Assembly (NCBI GenBank): GCA_017882985.1
Contig: JADGOK010000033.1
Span: 1-7,273 of the forward strand
Length of the DNA stretch: 7,273 bases
Source: Acidimicrobiales bacterium
Lineage (GTDB): Bacteria; Actinomycetota; Acidimicrobiia; Acidimicrobiales; RAAP-2
Reading direction: 5' to 3'
Of the stretch, positions 1-5,373 are shown one piece after another (position 1 is the stretch's first letter; each line of letters starts with the position of its first letter). The notes beneath the pieces are model-generated. The model was not told where the DNA came from. It saw only the letters and a list, made by a program, of their open reading frames with translations, and ran no database searches. Position numbers and translations under genes: made by a program.

Positions 1-489
1 GCCTTCGTCGCCACCGAAAGCAACGGGGCGTGGTCCAGCGCCGTCGAAGTGCCGGGCGTCGCTTCATTGAACGTCGGTGGAACGGCAATCGTCTTTTCCG
101 TCTCGTGCATCTCCGACGGATCCTGCGCGGTGGCGGGCCAGTACACGGATTCGTCGAACAACTTCCAGACCTTCGTGGCCGGTTTGTCCGCGACCGCACC
201 CGTCACCAAGAAGTCGCCACCCGGGGCACCAACAATTCGAGTCACTTCGCCGACCAAGGGTGACGTCGCGATAACTCTGGTTGGAGTGGTCGCAAGTCAC
301 GGTCAGCCGATCTCGCTCTTCCAGTACTCGCTCAACAACGGACCCTGGATCAACGGATCGGAGAAGGCCACCAAGACCTTTCTCATCGCGCACCTGACGT
401 CGGGCAAGATCTATCATGTGCGACTGCGCGCGTTGAACAAGAGTGGTCCCGGCGCGCCGTCTCGAGCGGTGACCCTTAAGGTCAAGTAA
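1..489 (+). CDS. C-terminal part of a secreted repeat protein with a terminal fibronectin type III domain (5' end outside window)
   Basis: The frame is open from the first base and ends at TAA 487-489, giving the last 162 residues of a longer protein. Residues 1-60 hold one and a half copies of a repeat: a half unit with AFVATESNGAWSSAVEVPG, then a unit with VSCISDGSCAVAGQY and FQTFVA. The second AFVA/TFVA block restates the first. The Cys pair (C36, C42) suggests an exported, disulfide-bonded fold. Residues 63-76 are a Pro/Ser/Thr-rich linker. Residues 77-162 read as a fibronectin type III domain, with conserved PGAPT at the start, a central FQYSLNNGPW strand pair and a YHVRLRALNKSGPGAPS end. 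No membrane anchor or sorting signal follows, so the protein probably ends in the FN3 domain. The signal peptide should lie upstream, outside the window. Adhesion or carbohydrate binding is possible but not shown. The domain call is confident, the function unknown. Confidence 0.8.
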   Translation, partial: AFVATESNGAWSSAVEVPGVASLNVGGTAIVFSVSCISDGSCAVAGQYTDSSNNFQTFVAGLSATAPVTKKSPPGAPTIRVTSPTKGDVAITLVGVVASHGQPISLFQYSLNNGPWINGSEKATKTFLIAHLTSGKIYHVRLRALNKSGPGAPSRAVTLKVK

Positions 490-500
490 CGAGCCAGACG

Positions 501-555
501 GTGAGCGCCGGGGAACGACCTCAACACGAGGGGTCCACGTTGAGGTCGGGCTCAC
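501..555 (+). terminator. Intergenic stem-loop, candidate terminator or attenuator
   Basis: A perfect 10-bp inverted repeat, CGACCTCAAC (516-525) and GTTGAGGTCG (539-548), encloses a 13-nt loop. It is flanked by a second pairing, GTGAGC (501-506) with GCTCAC (550-555), across an asymmetric internal loop. GAGCC (491-495) can alternatively pair with GGCTC (549-553). The structure starts 12 nt after the stop of the secreted-protein gene and ends 11 nt before the ribosome binding site of the next gene. No T-run follows, so it is not a classic intrinsic terminator, though actinobacterial terminators often lack the T-run. It could instead stabilise the upstream mRNA end or control read-through into the downstream gene. 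Confidence 0.5.
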
Positions 556-579
556 GGGGCGTGATCGAGGAGGCGCACG

Positions 580-882
580 ATGGACGAGAGCGGGCTTCAG
601 AAGCACGATGGATCGGTCACGACTGACGTGTTCACCGACGAAGAGTTGGCGTCGCTCGCACTGGCGGCTGATCCGAACGCTCCTCTTGACTCCGACGCCA
701 CACCGTGGAACGCCAGCGCAGTGGGTCTGGCGACGGGACTGCCCGAGTGGTACATGCCGTGCGCGATCGCGACTGGGCGCGGACGCGGTACCAAGATCGT
801 TGTGTGGTCAATCATCGCTGGATTCGTCGTGATCAACGCCTTCGGACTTTGCATCACGTCGGGATTTCTCTCGATCGCCTGA
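580..882 (+). CDS. Small single-pass membrane protein of unknown function (100 aa)
   Basis: The ATG at 580 is preceded by an excellent Shine-Dalgarno GAGGAGG (567-573) with a 6-nt spacer, which makes this a well-supported gene. The N-terminal 45 residues are acidic and soluble (TDEELASLALAADPNAPLDSD). A conserved-looking LPEWYMP segment follows at residues 54-60, then a short basic stretch (GRGRGTK, 66-72). One hydrophobic helix runs from about residue 73 to 97 and contains the polar INAFGLC motif. Basic residues just before the helix and no signal peptide suggest an N-in single-pass membrane protein with almost no external tail. From memory, short actinobacterial hypothetical proteins share this acidic N-terminus, LPxWYMP and C-terminal helix layout, but I cannot verify that here. 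No function is proposed. It lies in the same direction as the secreted-protein gene, separated by the stem-loop. Confidence 0.75.
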   Translation: MDESGLQKHDGSVTTDVFTDEELASLALAADPNAPLDSDATPWNASAVGLATGLPEWYMPCAIATGRGRGTKIVVWSIIAGFVVINAFGLCITSGFLSIA

Positions 883-1050
883 AGGCTCCGTTCCCGCTGT
901 GGACTACGTCAGCACCGAGAAAAATGGAGCGCGGCCGGACGAGAGAGCGTTCGCAACAACTGCGACCAGTGGTTCAAAGGGGCAATAGAGGACGGATCCT
1001 TCCGGGCTCTGTCCCGGTTGTTGTCACAGACGAGAAAACGGGAGAAACTG

Positions 1051-1182
1051 GTGAAAATGGTTCAGGACGCGGGCGGGCTTCCTTGGGCCGCCGGACAGTA
1101 CATTGTGCTTCACTGCGCCAGCGTCGGCATTGACGCTCAACCTCACGTCATGGACGTGTGGCCAAAGAAGGGAATCATATGA
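1051..1182 (+). CDS. Possible small ORF (43 aa) translationally coupled to the aldehyde dehydrogenase
   Basis: GTG at 1051 is preceded by GGGAG (1040-1044) with a 6-nt spacer. The frame ends at TGA 1180-1182, which overlaps the ATG of the aldehyde dehydrogenase as ATGA, a typical coupling junction. The predicted product has about 43 residues, includes LPWAAGQYIVLHCASVGID and ends in VWPKKGII. I do not recognise it, and it has no clear domain. The same frame is open all the way back to the stop of the preceding gene (883-1182, 100 codons). Its third positions are G/C-rich, more so than the competing frame starting with ATG at 924. A later in-frame ATG is at 1057. Against it: an open frame of this length arises by chance in G+C-rich DNA with a probability of a few percent, and the candidate palindromes at 1120-1158 lie inside it. 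It could also be the remnant of a longer gene that lost its 5' end. Confidence 0.3.
   Translation: MKMVQDAGGLPWAAGQYIVLHCASVGIDAQPHVMDVWPKKGII
1120..1158. promoter_or_regulatory. Two perfect palindromes upstream of the aldehyde dehydrogenase, candidate operator
   Basis: AGCGTC-N6-GACGCT (1120-1137) and CACGTC-atg-GACGTG (1144-1158) are both perfect inverted repeats with 6-bp arms. Their centres are about 22 bp apart, roughly two helical turns, so dimers bound to each would lie on the same DNA face. The second ends 8 nt before the Shine-Dalgarno region of the dehydrogenase. A TTGACG hexamer at 1130-1135 overlaps the first, but no good -10 follows at normal spacing. A local repressor site is a reasonable inference, since aldehyde dehydrogenase genes are often inducible. 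CGTC/GACG words are common in this DNA, and the two spacers differ (6 and 3), so this is tentative. Confidence 0.35.
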
Positions 1183-2711
1183 TCGAAGCACCGCCGTCAA
1201 CGCACGTCGACCAAGGCGCGACCGACGCGCTCTTGGAAAATCGCAGCGTCTGGGGCCCCTTCATCGGCGGAGCCTTCGTGGACGCGCAGGACGCCGACAC
1301 GTTCGACGTCATTGAAGCGTCCTCGGGAACGTCGCTCGCCCGGGTGACGATCGCCGACGACGCAATGGTTGACCGCGCCGTCAGTGACGCCCGCCGGGCC
1401 TACGAAGACGTCTGGCACAATCTCTCGCCCAAGGAACGCGGGGCGTTGATGCGTAAGGTGGCCGAGCGCATCCGAGAGCACGCCGATGAGTTGGCTGAAC
1501 TGTGCGCGCGTGAAGTCGGTAAGCCCAAACGTGACGCGCTGCGCGTCGACGTGGTCTCGAGTCACTCGAGCTTCGATTACTACGCCGGTATCGCGGACAC
1601 TGTTCACGGCGAGATACTCGATCAGGGTGCGGTTGAAGCGCGCGTCACCTACGAGCCCTACGGTGTGGTCGCGGCGATCCTGCCCTTCAACTGGCCACCG
1701 ATCCACTTCTCGAAGAAGTGCGCGCCCGCGCTCGCGGCCGGTAACACCGTGGTCATCAAGCCGGGCGAACAGGCACCGCTCACCGTCCTGCGCCTGGTGG
1801 AGATCGCCAATGAGGTGTTGCCGCCCGGTGTCATCAACGCCGTGAGCGGCATGTCCGCGGGCGCCGCCTTGGTGGCACATCCGCGCGTCGAGCGCATCTC
1901 CTTCACCGGCTCGACCGCGACCGGTCGCAAGGTGATGGAAGGCGCCGCCAAGAATCTCACCTTCGCGACGTTGGAGTTGGGTGGAAAGAACGCTCTCCTG
2001 GTGCTCGATGACGCCGACGTCGACGACGCCGTTGCGATCGCGATCGAGGGAATGTTCTACAACCAGGGCGAAGCCTGCACGTCCACGTCGCGAATCCTGG
2101 TGCACTCGTCGCTGTACGACGAATTCGCGCTTCGGTTCGTCGAGAAGACGACCGCGTTGCGGGTGGGCCATCCACTGGCCGGCGCAACCGACATCGGGCC
2201 AATGGTCGACGAGAAGCAACTGCGCCGCGTCGAGCACTTCGTGCAACTCGGTATCGACGAGGGCGCCCGACTGCTGTTCAAGGGGACCATCCCCGACGAT
2301 CCCTCACTCGCCCACGGGTTCTACATCGCCCCGCACGTCTTTGGCGACGTGACGCCGGTGATGTCGATCGCGCGCGAGGAGATCTTCGGACCGGTCGCCT
2401 GCCTCATGCGTTTTGACAGCGACGATCAAGCCGTCGCCATCGCCAATGACAGCGACTACGGGCTGACCGCGGCGATCTGCACCACCGACGAGGTGCGCGC
2501 CGCTCGCTTGGCGCACCGCCTCGAAGTGGGAATGGTGTTCGTCAACAACTACACGAGACGCAACTTCATCGGATCACCGTTCGGTGGCGTGAAGGGCAGT
2601 GGCTTCGGTCGAGAATACGGACCGGAGACACTCCACGAATTCGTCCGAGCGAAGAACGTTCGTTTCCCCTCGGGTCGAGGCGTCATCGCGGGGTGGCCGC
2701 CGAAGGCGTAA
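1179..2711 (+). CDS. NAD-type aldehyde dehydrogenase (510 aa)
   Basis: Oxidises an aldehyde to the carboxylate with NAD(P)+ in the cytosol; the substrate cannot be read from sequence. The full family length is present. Visible landmarks are PFNWP (169-173, oxyanion Asn171), VVIKPGEQAPL (191-201, cofactor Lys194, with Glu197 at the position that usually favours NAD+), SFTGS (241-245), LELGGK (265-270, general base Glu266), QGEACTS (296-302, nucleophile Cys300), EEIFGP (400-405, Glu401) and SPFGGVKGSGFGRE near the end. No catalytic residue is missing. ATG 1179 is chosen because AGAAGGGA (1166-1173) lies 5 nt upstream. An in-frame GTG at 1158 would add seven residues but lies inside a palindrome and has no ribosome binding site. 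The PFNWP variant and the long N-terminus suggest the broad group of benzaldehyde/salicylaldehyde/succinate-semialdehyde-like enzymes, without deciding among them. No pathway partner adjoins it. Confidence 0.93.
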   Translation: MIEAPPSTHVDQGATDALLENRSVWGPFIGGAFVDAQDADTFDVIEASSGTSLARVTIADDAMVDRAVSDARRAYEDVWHNLSPKERGALMRKVAERIREHADELAELCAREVGKPKRDALRVDVVSSHSSFDYYAGIADTVHGEILDQGAVEARVTYEPYGVVAAILPFNWPPIHFSKKCAPALAAGNTVVIKPGEQAPLTVLRLVEIANEVLPPGVINAVSGMSAGAALVAHPRVERISFTGSTATGRKVMEGAAKNLTFATLELGGKNALLVLDDADVDDAVAIAIEGMFYNQGEACTSTSRILVHSSLYDEFALRFVEKTTALRVGHPLAGATDIGPMVDEKQLRRVEHFVQLGIDEGARLLFKGTIPDDPSLAHGFYIAPHVFGDVTPVMSIAREEIFGPVACLMRFDSDDQAVAIANDSDYGLTAAICTTDEVRAARLAHRLEVGMVFVNNYTRRNFIGSPFGGVKGSGFGREYGPETLHEFVRAKNVRFPSGRGVIAGWPPKA

Positions 2712-3046
2712 CGAATCGTTCGAGCTTCGATGAACCCGCACGGGCGACGCGGGATACGCGTCTCGGGCCAACGGGAAGCGGGTGCGGGGGTTTCGTTGGA
2801 CGTGGTTCACCGTGCGGCGGTCGCGGCACTTCATCTCTCAGCGAACTCGTTGTTCCAAGTCTGTTTCACTATCGCCGTCGCCGACAGCCGCGGGCACTCG
2901 GCCGTGAGTACCGTTGCGCCACGCTGCGCAAAGTTGTGTCGCGGTTGAGCTTCGCTGCAGCCGGCGTCCGTCTCTTCGTGGTCAAGAGCCCGCACGCCAA
3001 GGACGCTGCGTGCGTGGTACACCACGGTCGGGCCTCGTCAGTTGGT
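2712..3046. other. Intergenic region without a convincing gene; a few short inverted repeats
   Basis: About 335 bp follow the dehydrogenase stop. Frames are open on both strands but give Arg/Ser-rich, low-complexity translations with poor ribosome binding sites, so I call no gene. Just after the stop are small inverted repeats (CGAA-tcg-TTCG at 2712-2722; CCCGC 2735-2739 with GCGGG 2749-2753). They could act as a weak terminator, but no T-run follows. Near the right end is a 14-bp palindrome with 6-bp arms, CGTGGT-ac-ACCACG (3013-3026), about 20 bp before the ATG of the next candidate gene. It is operator-like, with no known regulator assigned. Confidence 0.4.
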
Positions 3047-3280
3047 ATGAACTCAAGCTGCTTGGCCATCCTCAGGTCGTGGTTCGCTGGCTTCGCGATC
3101 GTCGTGATTGGCTGTCTCGCCTTCGTGTCAACGCTCGCGATAATGAAGAAGAAGCGTCGAGAGCGACACTACCGAAAGCTTCCGACACCTTCACGCCTAG
3201 ACACCGAACGAAGTCACCGAGGCGTTCACCTCATCGAAGGCCGCTCGCAACTGATCGCGGTCAAGACCGTGACTGAGTAA
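3047..3280 (+). CDS. Possible small membrane protein (77 aa), 3' end antisense to the asparaginase gene
   Basis: ATG 3047 begins a frame whose residues 6-33 form one strongly hydrophobic segment (FAGFAIVVIGCLAFVSTLAIM), followed immediately by MKKKRRERHYRK. That is a textbook positive-inside arrangement for a short membrane protein with a cytosolic basic tail. The first 37 codons show high third-position G+C, as expected for a real gene here. Weak points are the lack of a Shine-Dalgarno or a leaderless -10 before the ATG. In addition, the last 84 bp (3197-3280) are the antisense of the asparaginase 3' end, so that part may be constrained only by the other strand. The frame is also open upstream to 2693, but that portion looks non-coding. 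Function unknown; existence uncertain. Confidence 0.35.
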   Translation: MNSSCLAILRSWFAGFAIVVIGCLAFVSTLAIMKKKRRERHYRKLPTPSRLDTERSHRGVHLIEGRSQLIAVKTVTE

Positions 3281-4231
3281 CAGACTCAGCAGAACGCGAG
3301 CCTTGGGACCGTCGAGAAATCCCGCCGGGATCAGCCCGTGGGTCAACATGTCGCGCTCGGATCCCGCGAAGCCGTACGTCGCACGCAGCACTTCGCCCCC
3401 GCCGGTGCGCGAGGCGAACACGACCGGAAGGCGATTGGCCAGCGCCGAGAGGGCGGGCATCACGTGAGCGGGTACGTGACCGCCACCGAACGCCTCGAGT
3501 ACCAAACCGGCGTACCCGAGGTCTTCGATTGCGCTGACCAATCTCGCGTCGTCGCCCAGCACCGCGGTGAGAAGCGCGACGGGAGGAATCGGACCCCCCG
3601 CACCGCTCGGGCCGGCGCGCAAAGGAGCGACCCGGAACACGATTCGCGGGCGCCCTTCAGCCATCCAACCGATGGGGCCGGCACTGGGCGATTGAAACGT
3701 TGCCAGGCTCGTTGCGTGGGTCTTGCGCACGAAGCGCGCGGCGTGAATCTCGTCGTTCAAGACCACGAGGGTTCCCAGTCCCGCCGCGTCGCTCGACGCG
3801 GCCACCTGCACTGCCGCGAGCACGTTAGCCGGGCCGTCAGCGCCGGCCACCGTGGGGTTGCGCATCGCCCCGGTAACGACGACCGGACGACGACCTCGAA
3901 CGAGAAGGTCCAGCGCGAAGGACGTCTCTTCCAACGTGTCGGTTCCCTGGACGACGACGACGCCCGCCGTGCCGGCATCGAAGTAGCCATCAATGGTTGC
4001 GGCCAGGGCGGTCATGTCGTTCAAGCTCAGGTCGCCCGACGGTACTTGACGAAACGCCACTGCCTCGACCGCGGCGACGTGACGAAGTCCCGGCACCGCC
4101 GCGACGATGTCGTCGGCGCTCAGCTGCGGGCGTACACCCAACACGTCATCGCCGGCACCACTGTTCGTGGACGCGATCGTGCCTCCGAGCGAAAAGATGA
4201 CCACTTTGGGTTCGCTGCGCGTTGACGTCAC
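3197..4231 (-). CDS. ansA: L-asparaginase, cytosolic type (344 aa)
   Basis: Hydrolyses L-asparagine to aspartate and ammonia. It has the length and motif order of the bacterial asparaginase family: LGGTIAS (15-21, nucleophile Thr18), PSGDLS (64-69, substrate-binding Ser65 position), VVQGTDTLEET (93-103, Thr97 and Asp98), GAMR and GADGPAN (121-136), FVRKTH (167-172, Lys170) and FGGGHVP (248-254) near the subunit contact. There is no signal peptide, which favours the cytosolic AnsA-like class over the periplasmic enzyme. The usual His before GTDT is Gln95, and the loop after Thr18 (21-37) has no Tyr corresponding to the mobile tyrosine of the E. coli enzyme; both could alter kinetics. The start is GTG (4231-4229), supported by GAGGAAA (4246-4240) 8 nt upstream. 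It is divergent from the transporter and shares a structured 235-bp control region with it. The 3' end may overlap a small opposing ORF. Confidence 0.92.
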   Translation of the reverse strand: MTSTRSEPKVVIFSLGGTIASTNSGAGDDVLGVRPQLSADDIVAAVPGLRHVAAVEAVAFRQVPSGDLSLNDMTALAATIDGYFDAGTAGVVVVQGTDTLEETSFALDLLVRGRRPVVVTGAMRNPTVAGADGPANVLAAVQVAASSDAAGLGTLVVLNDEIHAARFVRKTHATSLATFQSPSAGPIGWMAEGRPRIVFRVAPLRAGPSGAGGPIPPVALLTAVLGDDARLVSAIEDLGYAGLVLEAFGGGHVPAHVMPALSALANRLPVVFASRTGGGEVLRATYGFAGSERDMLTHGLIPAGFLDGPKARVLLSLLLSHGLDRDQLRAAFDEVNASVTSFGV

Positions 4232-4264
4232 TTCTGCACTTTCCTCGTGATGATGCGAATCCCA

Positions 4265-4270
4265 AGGATA
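4265..4270 (-). promoter_or_regulatory. Candidate -10 element for the asparaginase gene
   Basis: On the minus strand this reads TATCCT, a fair match to TANNNT. It would start transcription near 4258 and leave a leader of about 27 nt that contains the GAGGAAA ribosome binding site. The -35 position (about 4288-4293) reads TCGCAC, a poor match, so the promoter may need an activator or an alternative sigma factor. Confidence 0.3.
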
Positions 4271-4319
4271 GGGGGTTCACCCAACAAGTGCGAGGGCGTT
4301 GCGTCACTGAGATCAACCG

Positions 4320-4330
4320 CACCATTGGTG
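4320..4330. promoter_or_regulatory. Short palindrome in the divergent control region
   Basis: CACCA-t-TGGTG is a perfect 11-bp palindrome with 5-bp arms. It lies about 50-55 bp upstream of the candidate asparaginase -10. Its position allows a regulator site, but the arms are short and it may be chance. Confidence 0.25.
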
Positions 4331-4360
4331 AGGATCCGCGACGAACGTCCACGGTGCGCA

Positions 4361-4387
4361 CTCGACGTCGCGATTGAGGACGTCGAG
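4361..4387. promoter_or_regulatory. Perfect 9-bp inverted repeat between divergent genes, candidate operator
   Basis: CTCGACGTC (4361-4369) and GACGTCGAG (4379-4387) are exact reverse complements around a 9-nt spacer (4370-4378). Each arm also contains the self-palindrome GACGTC. The site lies in the asparaginase/transporter divergent region, centred about 80 bp upstream of the transporter -10 and about 105 bp upstream of the asparaginase -10. A dimeric or tetrameric regulator site serving both genes is the natural reading. As RNA it would form a 9-bp stem with a 9-nt loop, but neither inferred transcript includes it. Confidence 0.45.
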
Positions 4388-4409
4388 AATTCAACATCAC
4401 GAAGAGTGT

Positions 4410-4453
4410 GGATTGCGAGCGGATTGGTAGCGAATTGGGCGCGAATTCACTTT
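4410..4453 (+). repeat. 11-bp helically phased tandem repeat upstream of the transporter promoter
   Basis: Three consecutive 11-bp units start at 4410, 4421 and 4432, and each fits G(G/A)ATTGnnnGC. A fourth register at 4443 keeps only GAATTC. The array ends against the -10 hexamer (4455-4460) and covers the -35 zone. Direct repeats with 11-bp spacing are the usual layout of sites for OmpR/PhoB-type response regulators, which bind head-to-tail on one DNA face. The unit sequence does not match the published Pho box words that I recall. GAATTCAC also occurs twice (4443-4450 and 4457-4464), offset by 14 bp. A regulatory role is inferred. Confidence 0.5.
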
Positions 4454-4454
4454 G

Positions 4455-4460
4455 TAGAAT
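4455..4460 (+). promoter_or_regulatory. -10 element placed for leaderless transcription of the TSUP transporter
   Basis: TAGAAT fits TANNNT and ends 6 nt before the ATG at 4467, so the transcript would start at or next to the start codon. There is no Shine-Dalgarno. The hexamer itself contains an in-frame TAG (4455-4457), so translation cannot start farther upstream. The -35 is weak (TTGGGC at 4435-4440 is only 14 bp away) and falls within the tandem repeats, which suggests activator dependence. Confidence 0.55.
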
Positions 4461-4466
4461 TCACCA

Positions 4467-5255
4467 ATGGTCGCTGCGTCACTTCCACTGGGATGGCGTC
4501 TGGTCATCTTCTGCGTGGCCGGAATCGCGGCCGGAATCTCGAATGGAATTGCTGGTGGCGGCACGTTTCTCAGTTTTCCCACGCTGCTCGCCATGGGCAT
4601 CCCGACGTTGACCGCGAACGTCTCGTCGACGGTTGGCGTCTTACCGAGTGCCCTCGGAGGAATTCGCGGATTTCGAAGCGAACTTTCGACGCACAAGCAA
4701 CTGGTTCGCTCGCTCGTTCCGACGTGTTTCATCGGGGCACTCGTCGGAGCCGGATTGCTGCTTCTGGGTTCAACACAAACGTTTCGTAACGTCGTGCCGT
4801 GGCTCATCGGATCGGCGACCTTACTCTTCGCACTCGCTCCGTGGATAACGAAGCGACTGGCCAAGATCGAACACGACCACGAAGAAGGCACGGAGCCGGT
4901 GCGACGACGCACGCTCTTCATCGGCATCTTTCTCGCGTCCGTCTACGGCGGTTACTTCGGCGCTGGACTCGGCATTGTCCTGCTCGCGGTGATGGCGCTC
5001 ACGCTGCCCTACGAGATCTACGTCCTTCAAGGCTTACGCAGCGCGCTGTCGATGCTGATCAACGCCATGGCCGCGATCGTGTTCATCATCCGAGGTCACC
5101 TGGCGATGGACGCGGTCTACATGCTCCTCATCGGCACGCTCATCGGCGGGTGGCTCGGTACGCTACTGATCCGACGGGTCTCACCAACGGCGGTTCGCGC
5201 GCTCGTCATTGTCGTCGGTGTCGTGACGACGGTCAAGTTGGCCTTCAGCACGTAG
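4467..5255 (+). CDS. TauE/SafE (TSUP) family membrane transporter (262 aa)
   Basis: Members of this family move small anions, typically sulfite, sulfoacetate or other organosulfur compounds, across the cytoplasmic membrane. The protein has the usual size and about eight hydrophobic segments (approximately 12-29, 31-46, 84-100, 110-127, 149-178, 190-208, 214-235, 241-259). It shows the internal two-fold duplication of the family. The first half has GIAGGGTFLSFPTLLAMGIP and TANVSSTVG; the second half repeats this as GYFGAGLGIVLLAVMAL and LQGLRSALSMLINAMA. A charged cytosolic loop (RLAKIEHDHEEGTEPVRRR, 130-148) separates the halves. ATG 4467 is the first possible start, because an in-frame TAG lies at 4455; there is no ribosome binding site, so it is probably leaderless. 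No sulfur-metabolism gene adjoins it, so the substrate is open. Its divergent partner is an asparaginase, which gives no obvious functional link. Confidence 0.9.
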   Translation: MVAASLPLGWRLVIFCVAGIAAGISNGIAGGGTFLSFPTLLAMGIPTLTANVSSTVGVLPSALGGIRGFRSELSTHKQLVRSLVPTCFIGALVGAGLLLLGSTQTFRNVVPWLIGSATLLFALAPWITKRLAKIEHDHEEGTEPVRRRTLFIGIFLASVYGGYFGAGLGIVLLAVMALTLPYEIYVLQGLRSALSMLINAMAAIVFIIRGHLAMDAVYMLLIGTLIGGWLGTLLIRRVSPTAVRALVIVVGVVTTVKLAFST

Positions 5256-5373
5256 GGCGGCATTGAGTGTTCGGGCCCACGAGGTCACGCGCCTTCCGTT
5301 CGACTTCACAACAGACATCTGACTAGGGTTTTCACTGCACACTGTCGCCAGAGACGTACCCCGACGACGTTCC
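5256..5373. other. Convergent intergenic spacer
   Basis: This separates the ends of the transporter and dehydrogenase genes. CTAGGG (5323-5328) and CCCTAG (5372-5377, overlapping the dehydrogenase stop) form an inverted repeat with a 43-nt interval, too long for a simple hairpin. No strong stem-loop plus T-run is visible for either gene, and I see no ORF worth calling. Confidence 0.4.

Noticed and set aside
1002..1017. CCGGG-N6-CCCGG hairpin
   Set aside because: Only 5 bp, no T-run and inside a possible ORF; such short G+C inverted repeats are expected by chance.
705..1133. 142-aa + strand frame overlapping the small membrane protein gene
   Set aside because: The overlap with a well-supported gene, Arg-rich translation and lower third-position G+C than the alternative frame argue against it.
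1197..2246. 349-aa open frame on the minus strand inside the aldehyde dehydrogenase
   Set aside because: It is the mirror of a high-G+C coding frame. The translation has no recognisable domain and the + strand gene carries every ALDH motif.
3338..4225. 295-aa open frame on the + strand across the asparaginase gene
   Set aside because: Antisense shadow; Arg/His/Gly-rich translation without motifs, while the minus strand is an intact asparaginase.
4146..4400. 84-aa minus-strand ORF in the divergent region
   Set aside because: It overlaps the asparaginase 5' end out of frame, is Arg-rich, and covers the inverted repeat and palindrome better explained as control DNA.
4443..4464. GAATTCAC repeats as a Pho box
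   Set aside because: They contain TTCAC as in Streptomyces PHO boxes, but the spacing is 14 bp instead of 11, and nothing else suggests phosphate control.
4517..4538. Direct repeat GGCCGGAATC (twice)
   Set aside because: It lies inside the transporter coding sequence and encodes a repeated Ala-Gly-Ile, so it needs no other explanation.
4397..4927. 176-aa minus-strand ORF opposite the transporter
   Set aside because: Shadow of the transporter; Pro/Ser-rich with no motif, and it would run through the tandem repeats.
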